Shown piece by piece: positions 8,053-14,816 of a DNA stretch of 64,000 nt (the first letter of the stretch is position 1; each line of letters begins with the position of its first letter). The position numbers and the translations under genes were made by a program. The notes beneath the pieces are model-generated. The model made no database searches and had not been told where the DNA came from. It saw nothing but the letters and a program-made list of their open reading frames with translations. The DNA is from Pseudomonas graminis (GTDB lineage: Bacteria > Pseudomonadota > Gammaproteobacteria > Pseudomonadales > Pseudomonadaceae): the NCBI RefSeq assembly GCF_013201545.1, contig NZ_CP053746.1:4354501-4418500 (forward strand). Direction: 5' to 3'.

Positions 8053-9107
8053 CGGTCCAGCGCCTGGCTGACAAGCGCAGTGCTGATCTGCTCGAGATTC
8101 GCCAGCTCGCGCAGGGCCGTCATCGCGATCCAGTGCCGGTCCAGGCGTTGATGGGGTTCCAGGCTGTCGGCACCCAGCGCGGTGAACGGCCCCCGCACAT
8201 GGGCCGCCAGTTGTGCCGCGACGAACTCTGCGTACCCGGTCACGGCAACCACCGGGGTCTGCGAGCTGCCGAGGCAGTCCTGCAGATGGCTGGTCCTCGG
8301 TGCCTCGCCGCGCAGAAGGCGTTTATGCCGGGACTGGCGTTCTGCGTCCCGCGCCAGTTTGGTGTAGCTGGGGCAGCTCCACACTTCGGCGGCGATGCCC
8401 CAGTCATCGTGCAGGATCTGCGCGGCGGCTTGCACCTCCCGCAGCATGAGTCCTGCGCCAAGCAACCGAACCTGCGGTGCCACGGGGGTCGGGTTGTCCA
8501 ACCGGTACATCCCCATAAACGCCTGGGTCCGATCACACGCCAGCCCATCACCGCTTTCATCGTGCAGCGTCATGTAGCAGAAGCCGGGCGCCCCTTGCAC
8601 ATAGAGTTCGTCAAGCGCACCGATAAGTATTGCCCTGGCTTCATCGCCACTGGCGGGGTCGAAAGGGATGCAGTGCCGATTGGAGGCCAGCCACAACGGC
8701 AACCACGGGTGAGCACCTTTTGCCCAGCGCGACGGGGAAGACTCAATGTCATTGAGAACAATGCCTCGCTGCCCGGTCTGGGACGTGAGCATCGAGAGGT
8801 GCGCGGAGGTGGCTGACTGAGTCATGTAGAACAACGGCCGCTCATCGTTGCGCGTCGGTTCGCTGAACCACAACGGCCACGCACTGATCGCCGTGCCGGT
8901 GGATGGCTCGTGGGCACGGTCGTTGACCTTCCAGAATTGGCCGCGGGTGCGCTGATCGCTTTCAAGGCGCTTGATCAGATCGACAACGGTAAAGAGCGGA
9001 GAACTCTGGGTGACCACTCCCGACAGGTGGCTGTGCTCAATGCACTCGATGCACGCCTGAGCCGCCGATTCGGTCCTGGCGGTGCGCTGTAAACGAAGGC
9101 TATCCAT
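8037..9107 (-). CDS. Free-standing AceE C-terminal-half protein, probably non-catalytic
   Basis: A 356-residue protein that aligns with the C-terminal half of AceE. Residues from about 155 (CIPFDPASGDEARAILIGAL, matching CVSYDPTYAYELAVIVHDGM of the aceE2 product) to the end follow the transketolase-like C-terminal domain (VRLLGAGLMLREVQAAAQIL matches VQLMGSGSILPEVIAAAEIL). The TPP-binding half is absent, and the GLQHDDGHSH active-site segment is replaced by ESSPSRWAKGAHP, so it cannot be an E1 by itself. It may modulate or pair with the neighbouring AceE paralogue. The start at 9107 has CAGGAG ten bases upstream. It is divergent from the glutathione transferase and shares a MarR-type palindrome with it. 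Confidence 0.75.
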   Translation of the reverse strand: MDSLRLQRTARTESAAQACIECIEHSHLSGVVTQSSPLFTVVDLIKRLESDQRTRGQFWKVNDRAHEPSTGTAISAWPLWFSEPTRNDERPLFYMTQSATSAHLSMLTSQTGQRGIVLNDIESSPSRWAKGAHPWLPLWLASNRHCIPFDPASGDEARAILIGALDELYVQGAPGFCYMTLHDESGDGLACDRTQAFMGMYRLDNPTPVAPQVRLLGAGLMLREVQAAAQILHDDWGIAAEVWSCPSYTKLARDAERQSRHKRLLRGEAPRTSHLQDCLGSSQTPVVAVTGYAEFVAAQLAAHVRGPFTALGADSLEPHQRLDRHWIAMTALRELANLEQISTALVSQALDRYRLV

Positions 9108-9163
9108 GAAGATGAAACTCCTGTGACTGTCTTGCGGGGTGCTAAAGGAATAATGCAGACTCA

Positions 9164-9175
9164 TTGCAAATGCAA
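9164..9175. promoter_or_regulatory. Palindrome TTGCAAATGCAA, candidate MarR operator O3
   Basis: Same TTGCAAnTGCAA pattern as O1 and O2, placed between the AceE-like gene (start 9107) and the glutathione transferase (start 9196). It is 20 bp before the transferase start codon, where bound repressor would block transcription. Confidence 0.6.
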
Positions 9176-9195
9176 CCACAAGGACGGAACCTTCG

Positions 9196-9825
9196 ATGAA
9201 TACTGCCTCGCTGCACCTGTACACGGCCGATACTCCCAACGGCCAGAAAATCCCCATCGCCCTCGAAGAACTCGGCCTCGACTACACCCTGACCCCTGTC
9301 GATCTGAACAAGGGCGAGCAGAAAGCCCCTGACTTCCTGGCCCTCAACCCGAACGGAAAAATCCCGGTCCTGATCGATCGCGCCAACGGCGTGACGCTGT
9401 TTGAATCGGCAGTGATCCTGACTTATCTGGCTGATCAGCACGCTGCACTGGGTGGCGAGAACCCGGCGGAACGCCTGCAGGTCCAGCAATGGCTGAGTTT
9501 CCAGATCGCAAGCGTGGGGCCGATGCTCGGACAGCTCTGGTGGTTCCGCCATGCCAGCACGATCGCCAACGACCAGGCGCTGGACCGCTACCGTAAAGAG
9601 TCGCTGCGGCTCTACAAGGTAGTGAACAGTCAACTTGCCGATCGCGAGTACATTGCCGGCCAGCGCTACACCATCGCCGACATTGCGCTGTTCACCTGGC
9701 TGCGCACGTATGAAGAACTGGACCTGGACATTTCGCTGTTTCCGGCGGTGCGCGCCTGGTTGCAAACCATCGAGCAGCGCCCGGCCGTCAAGCGAGGGCT
9801 GGCAACCTCTCGCCAGGAACACTGA
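9196..9825 (+). CDS. Glutathione S-transferase, YghU/YfcG (Nu-class) like
   Basis: Cytosolic glutathione transferase of 209 residues. The N-terminal thioredoxin-like domain carries LYTADTPNGQKIPIALEEL, with the T-x-N-G pattern of the bacterial YghU/YfcG group, which often act as disulfide-bond reductases; FESAVILTYLAD is the glutathione gamma-glutamyl contact. The all-helical C-terminal domain (from about 90) includes YTIADIALFTWL. An AAGGACGG ribosome site precedes the ATG. The MarR-type palindrome 20 bp upstream suggests induction together with the AceE paralogues, possibly by an electrophile or oxidant. Confidence 0.85.
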   Translation: MNTASLHLYTADTPNGQKIPIALEELGLDYTLTPVDLNKGEQKAPDFLALNPNGKIPVLIDRANGVTLFESAVILTYLADQHAALGGENPAERLQVQQWLSFQIASVGPMLGQLWWFRHASTIANDQALDRYRKESLRLYKVVNSQLADREYIAGQRYTIADIALFTWLRTYEELDLDISLFPAVRAWLQTIEQRPAVKRGLATSRQEH

Positions 9826-9865
9826 ACCCCATCCGCCTGATGCCAACAAAAAGAAGATGCTGATC

Positions 9866-10564
9866 ATGCATTTCAACGCTCCGCTTTTCGTCAGGCCGGG
9901 CCAGGATCCAAACCTGGCCACCCTGATCGAGCACTTGCCCTCGGAAATAGACTGCCCGTTCACCTACGCCACCATCGACAAACGCACCTTTGGCCTGTCG
10001 AACTTCCTGTCCAGCTTCCCCATTGCCTGGCAGCGCAAATACTGCGGCGAGGCACTGCACCGCGTCGATCCGATCATTTCCCACGGCGTGCAAAGCGTCG
10101 CGCCTTTCCACTGGACCGAAGCCTACCGGCGCAAACCCGTGCAGGGGCAGGGCGCATTCGAGCAGCTCACCCGAGAGTTCTCGATGCAGGACGGCTACAC
10201 CTTCGTCGTCCACGATCCGCAACAGCGCATGGGGTTGTTGAGTCTGGTCAACCGCGAGCAGAGTCCGCACTTCCACCGCCAGATCCAGCACATTAAAGGC
10301 ACGCTGCAACTGGCATTGGTGGCGTTTCACAGCGGCATGAACCCGGACGCGATGTCGCAGAACACCGCAGAGCCGCCACTCACTGTCCGCGAGCACACGA
10401 TTCTGGGTTGGGTGTCCCTCGGCAAGTCCTACAGCGAGATCGCCTGCATCTGTGACATCCGTGTGCGCACGGTCAAGTTCCACATGGCCAACATCGTGCG
10501 CAAGCTTGAGGTCGACACCGCCAAGCAGGCGGTGTTTGTGGCGTCCCGCCTGGGAATCGCCTGA
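9866..10564 (+). CDS. LuxR-type acyl-homoserine-lactone receptor/regulator (LuxR solo in this window)
   Basis: Quorum-sensing regulator of 232 residues. The N-terminal autoinducer domain has the invariant pocket residues with canonical spacing: W55, Y59, D68, P69 and W83 (equivalent to TraR/LuxR W57, Y61, D70, P71, W85), and a Gly near 110. The C-terminal LuxR helix-turn-helix (about 168-225) includes LTVREHTILGWVSLGKSYSEI. An in-frame ATG at 9857 is also possible; 9866 was chosen because AAGAAG sits nine bases upstream. No luxI-type synthase is in the window. The gene precedes the rohP-like operon, in the same direction, with a perfect lux-box palindrome between them, so that operon is its likely target. 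Confidence 0.88.
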   Translation: MHFNAPLFVRPGQDPNLATLIEHLPSEIDCPFTYATIDKRTFGLSNFLSSFPIAWQRKYCGEALHRVDPIISHGVQSVAPFHWTEAYRRKPVQGQGAFEQLTREFSMQDGYTFVVHDPQQRMGLLSLVNREQSPHFHRQIQHIKGTLQLALVAFHSGMNPDAMSQNTAEPPLTVREHTILGWVSLGKSYSEIACICDIRVRTVKFHMANIVRKLEVDTAKQAVFVASRLGIA

Positions 10565-10571
10565 CGGGGGT

Positions 10572-10594
10572 GCCGGTGCGCCTTCTGCACCGGC
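10572..10594 (+). terminator. Hairpin after the luxR gene
   Basis: Perfect 8-bp stem GCCGGTGC / GCACCGGC with a 7-base loop, 8 bases after the luxR stop. There is no T-run, so it may attenuate rather than stop transcription, separating luxR from the next operon. Confidence 0.45.
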
Positions 10595-10626
10595 GCATCC
10601 GACAAGGCTGCGCGGGCAAGCGTTGC

Positions 10627-10642
10627 CTGTACCTAGGTACAG
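10627..10642. promoter_or_regulatory. lux box (perfect 16-bp palindrome) upstream of the azomycin-type operon
   Basis: CTGTACCTAGGTACAG is a perfect palindrome, resembling the lux/las-box class of LuxR operators. Its centre is 82 bp before the rohP-like start. TACAGA at 10661-10666 is a plausible -10 element, which would put the box over the -35 position, the place from which LuxR activators recruit RNA polymerase. The adjacent upstream gene encodes an AHL-type LuxR protein. Confidence 0.75.
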
Positions 10643-10704
10643 TTTCGGGGCGAAAAGGAATACAGAATGATTGCCGGGCAGCCCTGATAACAAACCCACA
10701 ATGA

Positions 10705-10716
10705 GAGGGATCCCTC
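10705..10716 (+). promoter_or_regulatory. Palindromic ribosome-binding site of the rohP-like gene
   Basis: GAGGGATCCCTC is a 12-bp perfect palindrome ending directly at the ATG at 10717; its left half contains the Shine-Dalgarno GAGGG. Folding on itself (4-bp stem, 4-base loop) could partly hide the ribosome site. Confidence 0.5.
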
Positions 10717-11910
10717 ATGACGTTCTCTGCCCAGCCCGTCAGTACGCATGAAGCACGTGTCCTGGAAGACATTACTCAGCACGAAATTACCGCCCTCAAA
10801 ACCCGGCACAATCTTGCCGATGCCCACACCCACCAGAACCAGAGCCGCACCCAGGCCGACATCGTCCGAAAGCTCCCCCAGTTGTGGCAACGCGCGCAGA
10901 CGCTGACCCAATACGAGAGCGAGCAAGCGTTCATCAAGGCATTTTTTCAGTTTCACGGTCAGCACCATGCGCTCAAGCGCAGCGATGAGATTTACCTGGT
11001 GTACGCCGCCTCGGTGGCGATGCACATCACCGCCACCTTTCTGCGCAAGCACGACATGAGCGTCGCCCTGATCGAACCCTGCTTCGACAACCTGCACGAT
11101 CTGCTCAAGCACATGGAAGTGCCGATGACCCCGCTGCCGGAGGCGATCCTGGCTGACCCTACCCAGGTCTACCGGCTGCTGGAGAAAACCGCATCGTCGG
11201 TCGACGCGATCTTTCTGGTGGACCCGAACAACCCGACCGGCACGTCCATGTTCGCCGAGGGCCCGGAAACCTTTATCGAAGTCGCGAAGTACTGCCGCGA
11301 TCACGACAAGATCCTGATTCTGGACTTCTGCTTCGCCTCGTTTCTGAAGGTAACCGGCGGTCAGCGCGTCGACGCCTACGCGATCCTCGATGAGATCGGC
11401 ACCGACTACCTGGTGATGGAAGACACCGGCAAAACCTGGCCGCTGCAGGACACGAAATGCGCGACATTGATGAGCAGTCGCCGCTTGAACCCGGAGATCT
11501 ACAGCATCGTCACCAGCGTGCTGCTCAACGTTTCACCCTTCATTCTTCAAGTCGTCACCGAGTACATCAACGACAGCGAAGCCGATGGCTTTGCCTCCGT
11601 TCGCGACGTGCTGCAGACCAACCGCAAGGTGGCACGCGAATACCTTGAAGGCACGATGCTGCGCTACGTAGAACCGGCCATTGAAACCAGCGTCGCCTGG
11701 TTTGAAATCCAGCGCGATGACCTCTCGGGCGATGACCTGCAAGCCTACCTGCTGACCCATCAGGCCTACGTCTTGCCCGGTCGCTATTTCTTCTGGAGCC
11801 ATCCGGAGCAAGGCCGCTCTTTTGTGCGCCTGGCCCTGGCCCGTGACCCTGACGCTTTCGAAGAGGCTCTGCAGGTTATCCGCCAGGCGCTGGAGGCTTA
11901 CGATGCTTGA
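10717..11910 (+). CDS. rohP: PLP- and O2-dependent L-arginine oxidase/hydroxylase, MppP/RohP family (azomycin pathway)
   Basis: Fold-type-I PLP enzyme of 397 residues. It carries the hallmarks of the arginine oxidase group (MppP, RohP) rather than of ordinary aminotransferases: N-terminal NLADAHTHQ, then CFDNLHDLL, DPNNPTG, an Asp pairing with the PLP ring in ILDFCFASF (D203), the internal-aldimine lysine in MEDTGKTWP (K239), and VLPGRYFFW plus FVRLALAR near the C-terminus. RohP turns L-arginine into 4-hydroxy-2-ketoarginine with O2. It is first in a five-gene overlapping operon (8-base overlap with the next gene) whose order matches the azomycin cluster of Streptomyces cattleya. A plain aminotransferase is the alternative, made unlikely by EDTGKTW and the neighbours. 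Confidence 0.85.
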   Translation: MTFSAQPVSTHEARVLEDITQHEITALKTRHNLADAHTHQNQSRTQADIVRKLPQLWQRAQTLTQYESEQAFIKAFFQFHGQHHALKRSDEIYLVYAASVAMHITATFLRKHDMSVALIEPCFDNLHDLLKHMEVPMTPLPEAILADPTQVYRLLEKTASSVDAIFLVDPNNPTGTSMFAEGPETFIEVAKYCRDHDKILILDFCFASFLKVTGGQRVDAYAILDEIGTDYLVMEDTGKTWPLQDTKCATLMSSRRLNPEIYSIVTSVLLNVSPFILQVVTEYINDSEADGFASVRDVLQTNRKVAREYLEGTMLRYVEPAIETSVAWFEIQRDDLSGDDLQAYLLTHQAYVLPGRYFFWSHPEQGRSFVRLALARDPDAFEEALQVIRQALEAYDA

Positions 11911-12415
11911 AGAGGCGCCGATGATTGATGCGACGGTATTCATGGGCATGCATCACCAAAATGCCGACATCCGCGCCAAGTCGCTGGGGTTTTTCACCCG
12001 GCGCTATCACAGCGAAGTGCGCATGAGCTTCAGCCAGATTGGCGTCTGCGATGCCATTATCTGGAAGAAAGCCCGCGAGCTTCAGGACGTTTACTACCCC
12101 TTTATGGATGTCCTGCACTCCGACATGAACATTCTGCGCGCGGGCTACAGCGACGCAGCGCTGACCCGGGCGGCCAGCAGCCCGGCGTTGGCCGGGCTGT
12201 CTGCGGAAAAGCGCCTGCAGGCGGCGCAGGTGCTTGAGGCCGATTGCCTGTTCTACACCCATGACCGCGACTACCAGAACTGCGCAGCGCTGAAACCGCA
12301 CCTGGCCTCATTCGACGCCGCGTCCGGCGTCCATGGGTTTCCCGACGGGTTGCAGCGGCTGTACAACGCCTCCCTTGAGCTGGTCATTGCCGAGGAGGAT
12401 TACCAGCATGTCTAG
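11903..12415 (+). CDS. rohQ: Small protein matching the RohQ position (2-aminoimidazole-forming cyclodehydratase of azomycin pathway)
   Basis: A 170-residue soluble protein of no common family that I can name firmly; it resembles the DUF6190 / PIN-like group, with acidic positions in MIDATVFMGMHHQNADI near the start and FYTHDRDYQNC near residue 113. The start at 11903 follows GGAGG and overlaps the preceding stop by 8 bases. In the azomycin pathway RohQ closes guanidinoacetaldehyde to 2-aminoimidazole, and this gene holds the same slot between the arginine oxidase and the aldolase. The function is therefore inferred from operon order rather than from a motif. Confidence 0.6.
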   Translation: MLEEAPMIDATVFMGMHHQNADIRAKSLGFFTRRYHSEVRMSFSQIGVCDAIIWKKARELQDVYYPFMDVLHSDMNILRAGYSDAALTRAASSPALAGLSAEKRLQAAQVLEADCLFYTHDRDYQNCAALKPHLASFDAASGVHGFPDGLQRLYNASLELVIAEEDYQHV

Positions 12416-13253
12416 ACACCAAGTGCTGGTGCCCCTGGTGACGCCACTCGACGCCGACGCGAGGGTCTGCCGGCAAAGCGTGAAGCAGCTCGTTCATGCC
12501 TGCGGGCCGCTGGTTGACGGGTTCATCCCGTGTCTGACCTCAGGCGAAGGCTGGAATCTGTCCGCCGCGCAGTGGACCGACATGCTCACGTACACCCTCG
12601 AGTTTGCCGGGGACACCCATCGCGTTGTGGCGGGCATTGAGCTCCCCACCACTGAGGAGGTAATTGAACGGGCCGAACGGGCGCGCAAGCTTGGCGCCAG
12701 GGAAATCATCGTGACGTCACCCTTTGCCCCCGGCATCAGTCAGGCGCAAATTCTGGCCCATTACCAGGCGATTCACAGCCGCACCCCGCTGGACCTGCTG
12801 GTCTACAACGAATCGGCGCTGTCGGGTAATGAAAAGAGCTTCGATACGCTGTTGAAGATTGCTCGGCTGGAGCGTGTGACCGGCCTCAAGGACTCGCCGA
12901 GCCAGGCGCGGACGCAGGCGCAGATCGACCGCATTCGGGGGGAGGGCGTGGATTACTTCATCGGCTGGGAGCGGGAACTGGCCGGCGCGTTGATCAGCGA
13001 TGGAAACGTTGTCTCCCTTGCCAACCTCGAGCCGGCCCTGTGCCGGGTGGCCTGCCTCGCACAGCAGCCAGACGTTGCAGCCATCGTGGCCCGGCTGAAT
13101 GACACATTCTGCCTGGGTGAGGATGACTGGTACGCACACGTGAAGCGCGAACTGGCGGCCCGCGGGGTCCTGCGTTCGTCGCTCACGACACAGAAACATA
13201 ATGCTCACGAGCGCGTTGCTCTCGAGCCAGTCAGTGCGGAGTACGCCAGATGA
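12408..13253 (+). CDS. rohR: DapA-family retro-aldolase, RohR-like (4-hydroxy-2-ketoarginine cleavage)
   Basis: A class I aldolase of the dihydrodipicolinate synthase / N-acetylneuraminate lyase family, 281 residues. The Schiff-base lysine is K161 (GLKDS) and the conserved tyrosine Y133 (LLVYNES), the same numbers as in E. coli DapA. The loop LTSGEGWNL stands for the usual GTTGE. In the azomycin pathway RohR splits 4-hydroxy-2-ketoarginine into guanidinoacetaldehyde and pyruvate, a reaction typical of this fold. It cannot be a housekeeping dapA in this context. The start at 12408 follows GAGGAGG and overlaps the preceding gene by 8 bases; the end overlaps the next gene by 4. Confidence 0.8.
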   Translation: MSRHQVLVPLVTPLDADARVCRQSVKQLVHACGPLVDGFIPCLTSGEGWNLSAAQWTDMLTYTLEFAGDTHRVVAGIELPTTEEVIERAERARKLGAREIIVTSPFAPGISQAQILAHYQAIHSRTPLDLLVYNESALSGNEKSFDTLLKIARLERVTGLKDSPSQARTQAQIDRIRGEGVDYFIGWERELAGALISDGNVVSLANLEPALCRVACLAQQPDVAAIVARLNDTFCLGEDDWYAHVKRELAARGVLRSSLTTQKHNAHERVALEPVSAEYAR

Positions 13254-14095
13254 TCGTTTCCCAGAAATCGCTGTTTCGCGCAAACCGGGCACTGATCGAG
13301 ACGCTTCAGCCCATCCCCGCCGAGCTGCTGGACTTTGAGCAGCAATGGCTTGACGCTGCGATCCGCGACAGCATGACCGAGCAGCAGCCAGCCAATCTGG
13401 GCGAACTGCGCGCCATGCTCGCGGCGCTGGTGGAACACGACAAGGCAGAAGAGCCGGAGACGGCGCGCTATGTGGCCGAACATATGAGCCTGGACGAATT
13501 CAAGATCCTCGTGCAGGAGTTCGCCCTCGACGGTCTCACCGAAGCCCAGGTGTTTTATCACCTCATGCCGCGTCTGAGCCTTGAGGCCCAGATGCCCATG
13601 CTGCGGATGATGATCGACGAATTCGGCTCGGGGAACATCAAGCGTTCGCACACCACGCTCTATCAGGTGCTGCTGGATGAACTGGGCATGCCGACGGATC
13701 TGGAAAGCAATATTCAGGCGAACGCCGAGGCAGGCTGCACCTTTCCCAACATGTTCTGCTGGCTGACCATGCGTGCCCAGGATCCGTCATATTTCGCTGG
13801 CGTCATCACTTACTTCGAGACGGTGGTGCCGTTCTTCTTCGGTTGCTACACCACGCTGTGCGACAGGCTCGGGATCAAAGCCCACACCTATTACAGCGAA
13901 CATGTGCACATCGACGTCTTCCATGCCCTTGAAGGTCAGCGGCTGCTCAAAGCGATGGACAACGACAAGCAACTGAACCACGCCAATGCCTGGCAAGGCA
14001 TCTGCATGGGGCGGTTGATCACCAACCATGCGTTCGATCAGGCGGTGTACAAGGCTCAGTCGATCAAAATCGGCGAGGGCGTTGCCCATGCTTGA
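13250..14095 (+). CDS. rohS: Haem-oxygenase-like diiron N-oxygenase, RohS-like (2-aminoimidazole to 2-nitroimidazole)
   Basis: An iron-dependent oxygenase of the haem-oxygenase-like diiron (HDO) fold, 281 residues. All seven ligand positions known from the N-oxygenase SznF can be placed: E90 (VQEFALDG), E124 and H134 (DEFGSGNIKRSH), the extra glutamate E190 (YFETVVP), and H218, D222, H225 (EHVHIDVFH). The extra glutamate favours amine N-oxygenation over the decarboxylase/desaturase HDOs such as UndA. RohS oxidises 2-aminoimidazole to azomycin, the last step of the pathway. The gene starts on a 4-base ATGA overlap with the aldolase gene and overlaps the Rieske gene by 8. Confidence 0.8.
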   Translation: MIVSQKSLFRANRALIETLQPIPAELLDFEQQWLDAAIRDSMTEQQPANLGELRAMLAALVEHDKAEEPETARYVAEHMSLDEFKILVQEFALDGLTEAQVFYHLMPRLSLEAQMPMLRMMIDEFGSGNIKRSHTTLYQVLLDELGMPTDLESNIQANAEAGCTFPNMFCWLTMRAQDPSYFAGVITYFETVVPFFFGCYTTLCDRLGIKAHTYYSEHVHIDVFHALEGQRLLKAMDNDKQLNHANAWQGICMGRLITNHAFDQAVYKAQSIKIGEGVAHA

Positions 14096-14327
14096 CGAAG
14101 GGGAAGTGGCAGTGAGGCCGGCGACCTTCGTGATTCAGGCCGGGGAGGACCTCTACGAAGTGCCCAGTCTGTGCCCGCACCGCGAGGGCTGGCTGGAGCA
14201 TGGGACGGTCAATCACAACCGACGGACGATCGCCTGTCCGCTGCACTTCTCGGTGTTCAGTCTGGAAACGGGCGAGCAGTTGAGCGGGCCTGCCTGCGGA
14301 AATCTGACCTGCCGAAAATTGACGTGA
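14088..14327 (+). CDS. Small Rieske [2Fe-2S] protein, last gene of the azomycin-type operon
   Basis: A 79-residue Rieske ferredoxin-like protein. The cluster ligands are C29, H31, C50 and H53 (CPH, 18 residues, CPLH). At 79 residues it is shorter than typical Rieske ferredoxins (about 100-110) because the N-terminal strand region is reduced. It overlaps the diiron oxygenase gene by 8 bases and is probably its electron donor, since a HDO needs two electrons per oxygen cycle; that role is inferred. It sits where the S. cattleya cluster has its fifth gene (RohT), but I am not certain of that gene's family, so no symbol is given. Confidence 0.75.
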   Translation: MLDEGEVAVRPATFVIQAGEDLYEVPSLCPHREGWLEHGTVNHNRRTIACPLHFSVFSLETGEQLSGPACGNLTCRKLT

Positions 14328-14405
14328 CGGCTTGCAGGGACGCGGATTCGCGTGGCTTGGGTGGTGCGGAATTCCCAGGATTGGGGGGCGGGCGGGGGAC
14401 CGTGC

Positions 14406-14434
14406 GGCGGCGGCTGACGTTCGTCAGCGCCGCC
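14406..14434. terminator. Strong hairpin between convergent genes
   Basis: A 12-bp stem (GGCGGCGGCTGAC at 14406-14418 with GTCAGCGCCGCC at 14423-14434, one bulged G, 4-base loop GTTC) lies 79 bases after the Rieske stop and before the convergent small gene at 14469. No T-run follows. It is the only evident end signal for the operon. Confidence 0.45.
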
Positions 14435-14468
14435 AGACGCTGGATCTCAGCTCAGGTCAGTGCCTGAT

Positions 14469-14630
14469 TCACGCCTGTTCGTCTTGCTCGGTCTCATCAT
14501 CGTCGTGCTTGAGCGCAGGCTTCATGCCTGGCTGGGGGGCGTGCACGGCATCCGGCGCGACTTCTTCGCCGTGGTTCTTTTTCTCTTGCTGCACTTTTTT
14601 GTCGTGGGCGACGTTACGTGGATCGGTCAT
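14469..14630 (-). CDS. Small charged hydrophilic protein, function unknown
   Basis: A 53-residue protein, rich in Lys, Asp, Glu and Gln, with no membrane segment or cysteine; it starts MTDPRNVAHDKK and ends in an acidic run (HDDDETEQDEQA). AAGGA lies six bases before the ATG, which supports it as a real gene. Proteins of this look are common and uncharacterised in Pseudomonas and are probably disordered. No function is proposed. Confidence 0.6.
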   Translation of the reverse strand: MTDPRNVAHDKKVQQEKKNHGEEVAPDAVHAPQPGMKPALKHDDDETEQDEQA

Positions 14631-14816
14631 GGGAATTCCTTGAGCTGGCAGATGATTCGAATGCCTGCCGACGCGGCACGGTGGCCGTGAGCGTCGGGGC
14701 AAGGTTTGGAGTCAGTGCCGGGTTCAGCGTTCAGTGCATTTCGAGCCGCGATGACTGAGCCCCATGACCAAGTCGCGCGGGCGGACGATGTCGACACGGG
14801 AAATGCTCGCGAATCC

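Noticed and set aside
10717..14327. Valdiazen/leudiazen or mangotoxin (mgo/pvf) type cluster
   Set aside because: No non-ribosomal peptide synthetase or polyketide-cyclase gene; the PLP oxidase and DapA-fold aldolase point to the arginine-to-azomycin route instead.
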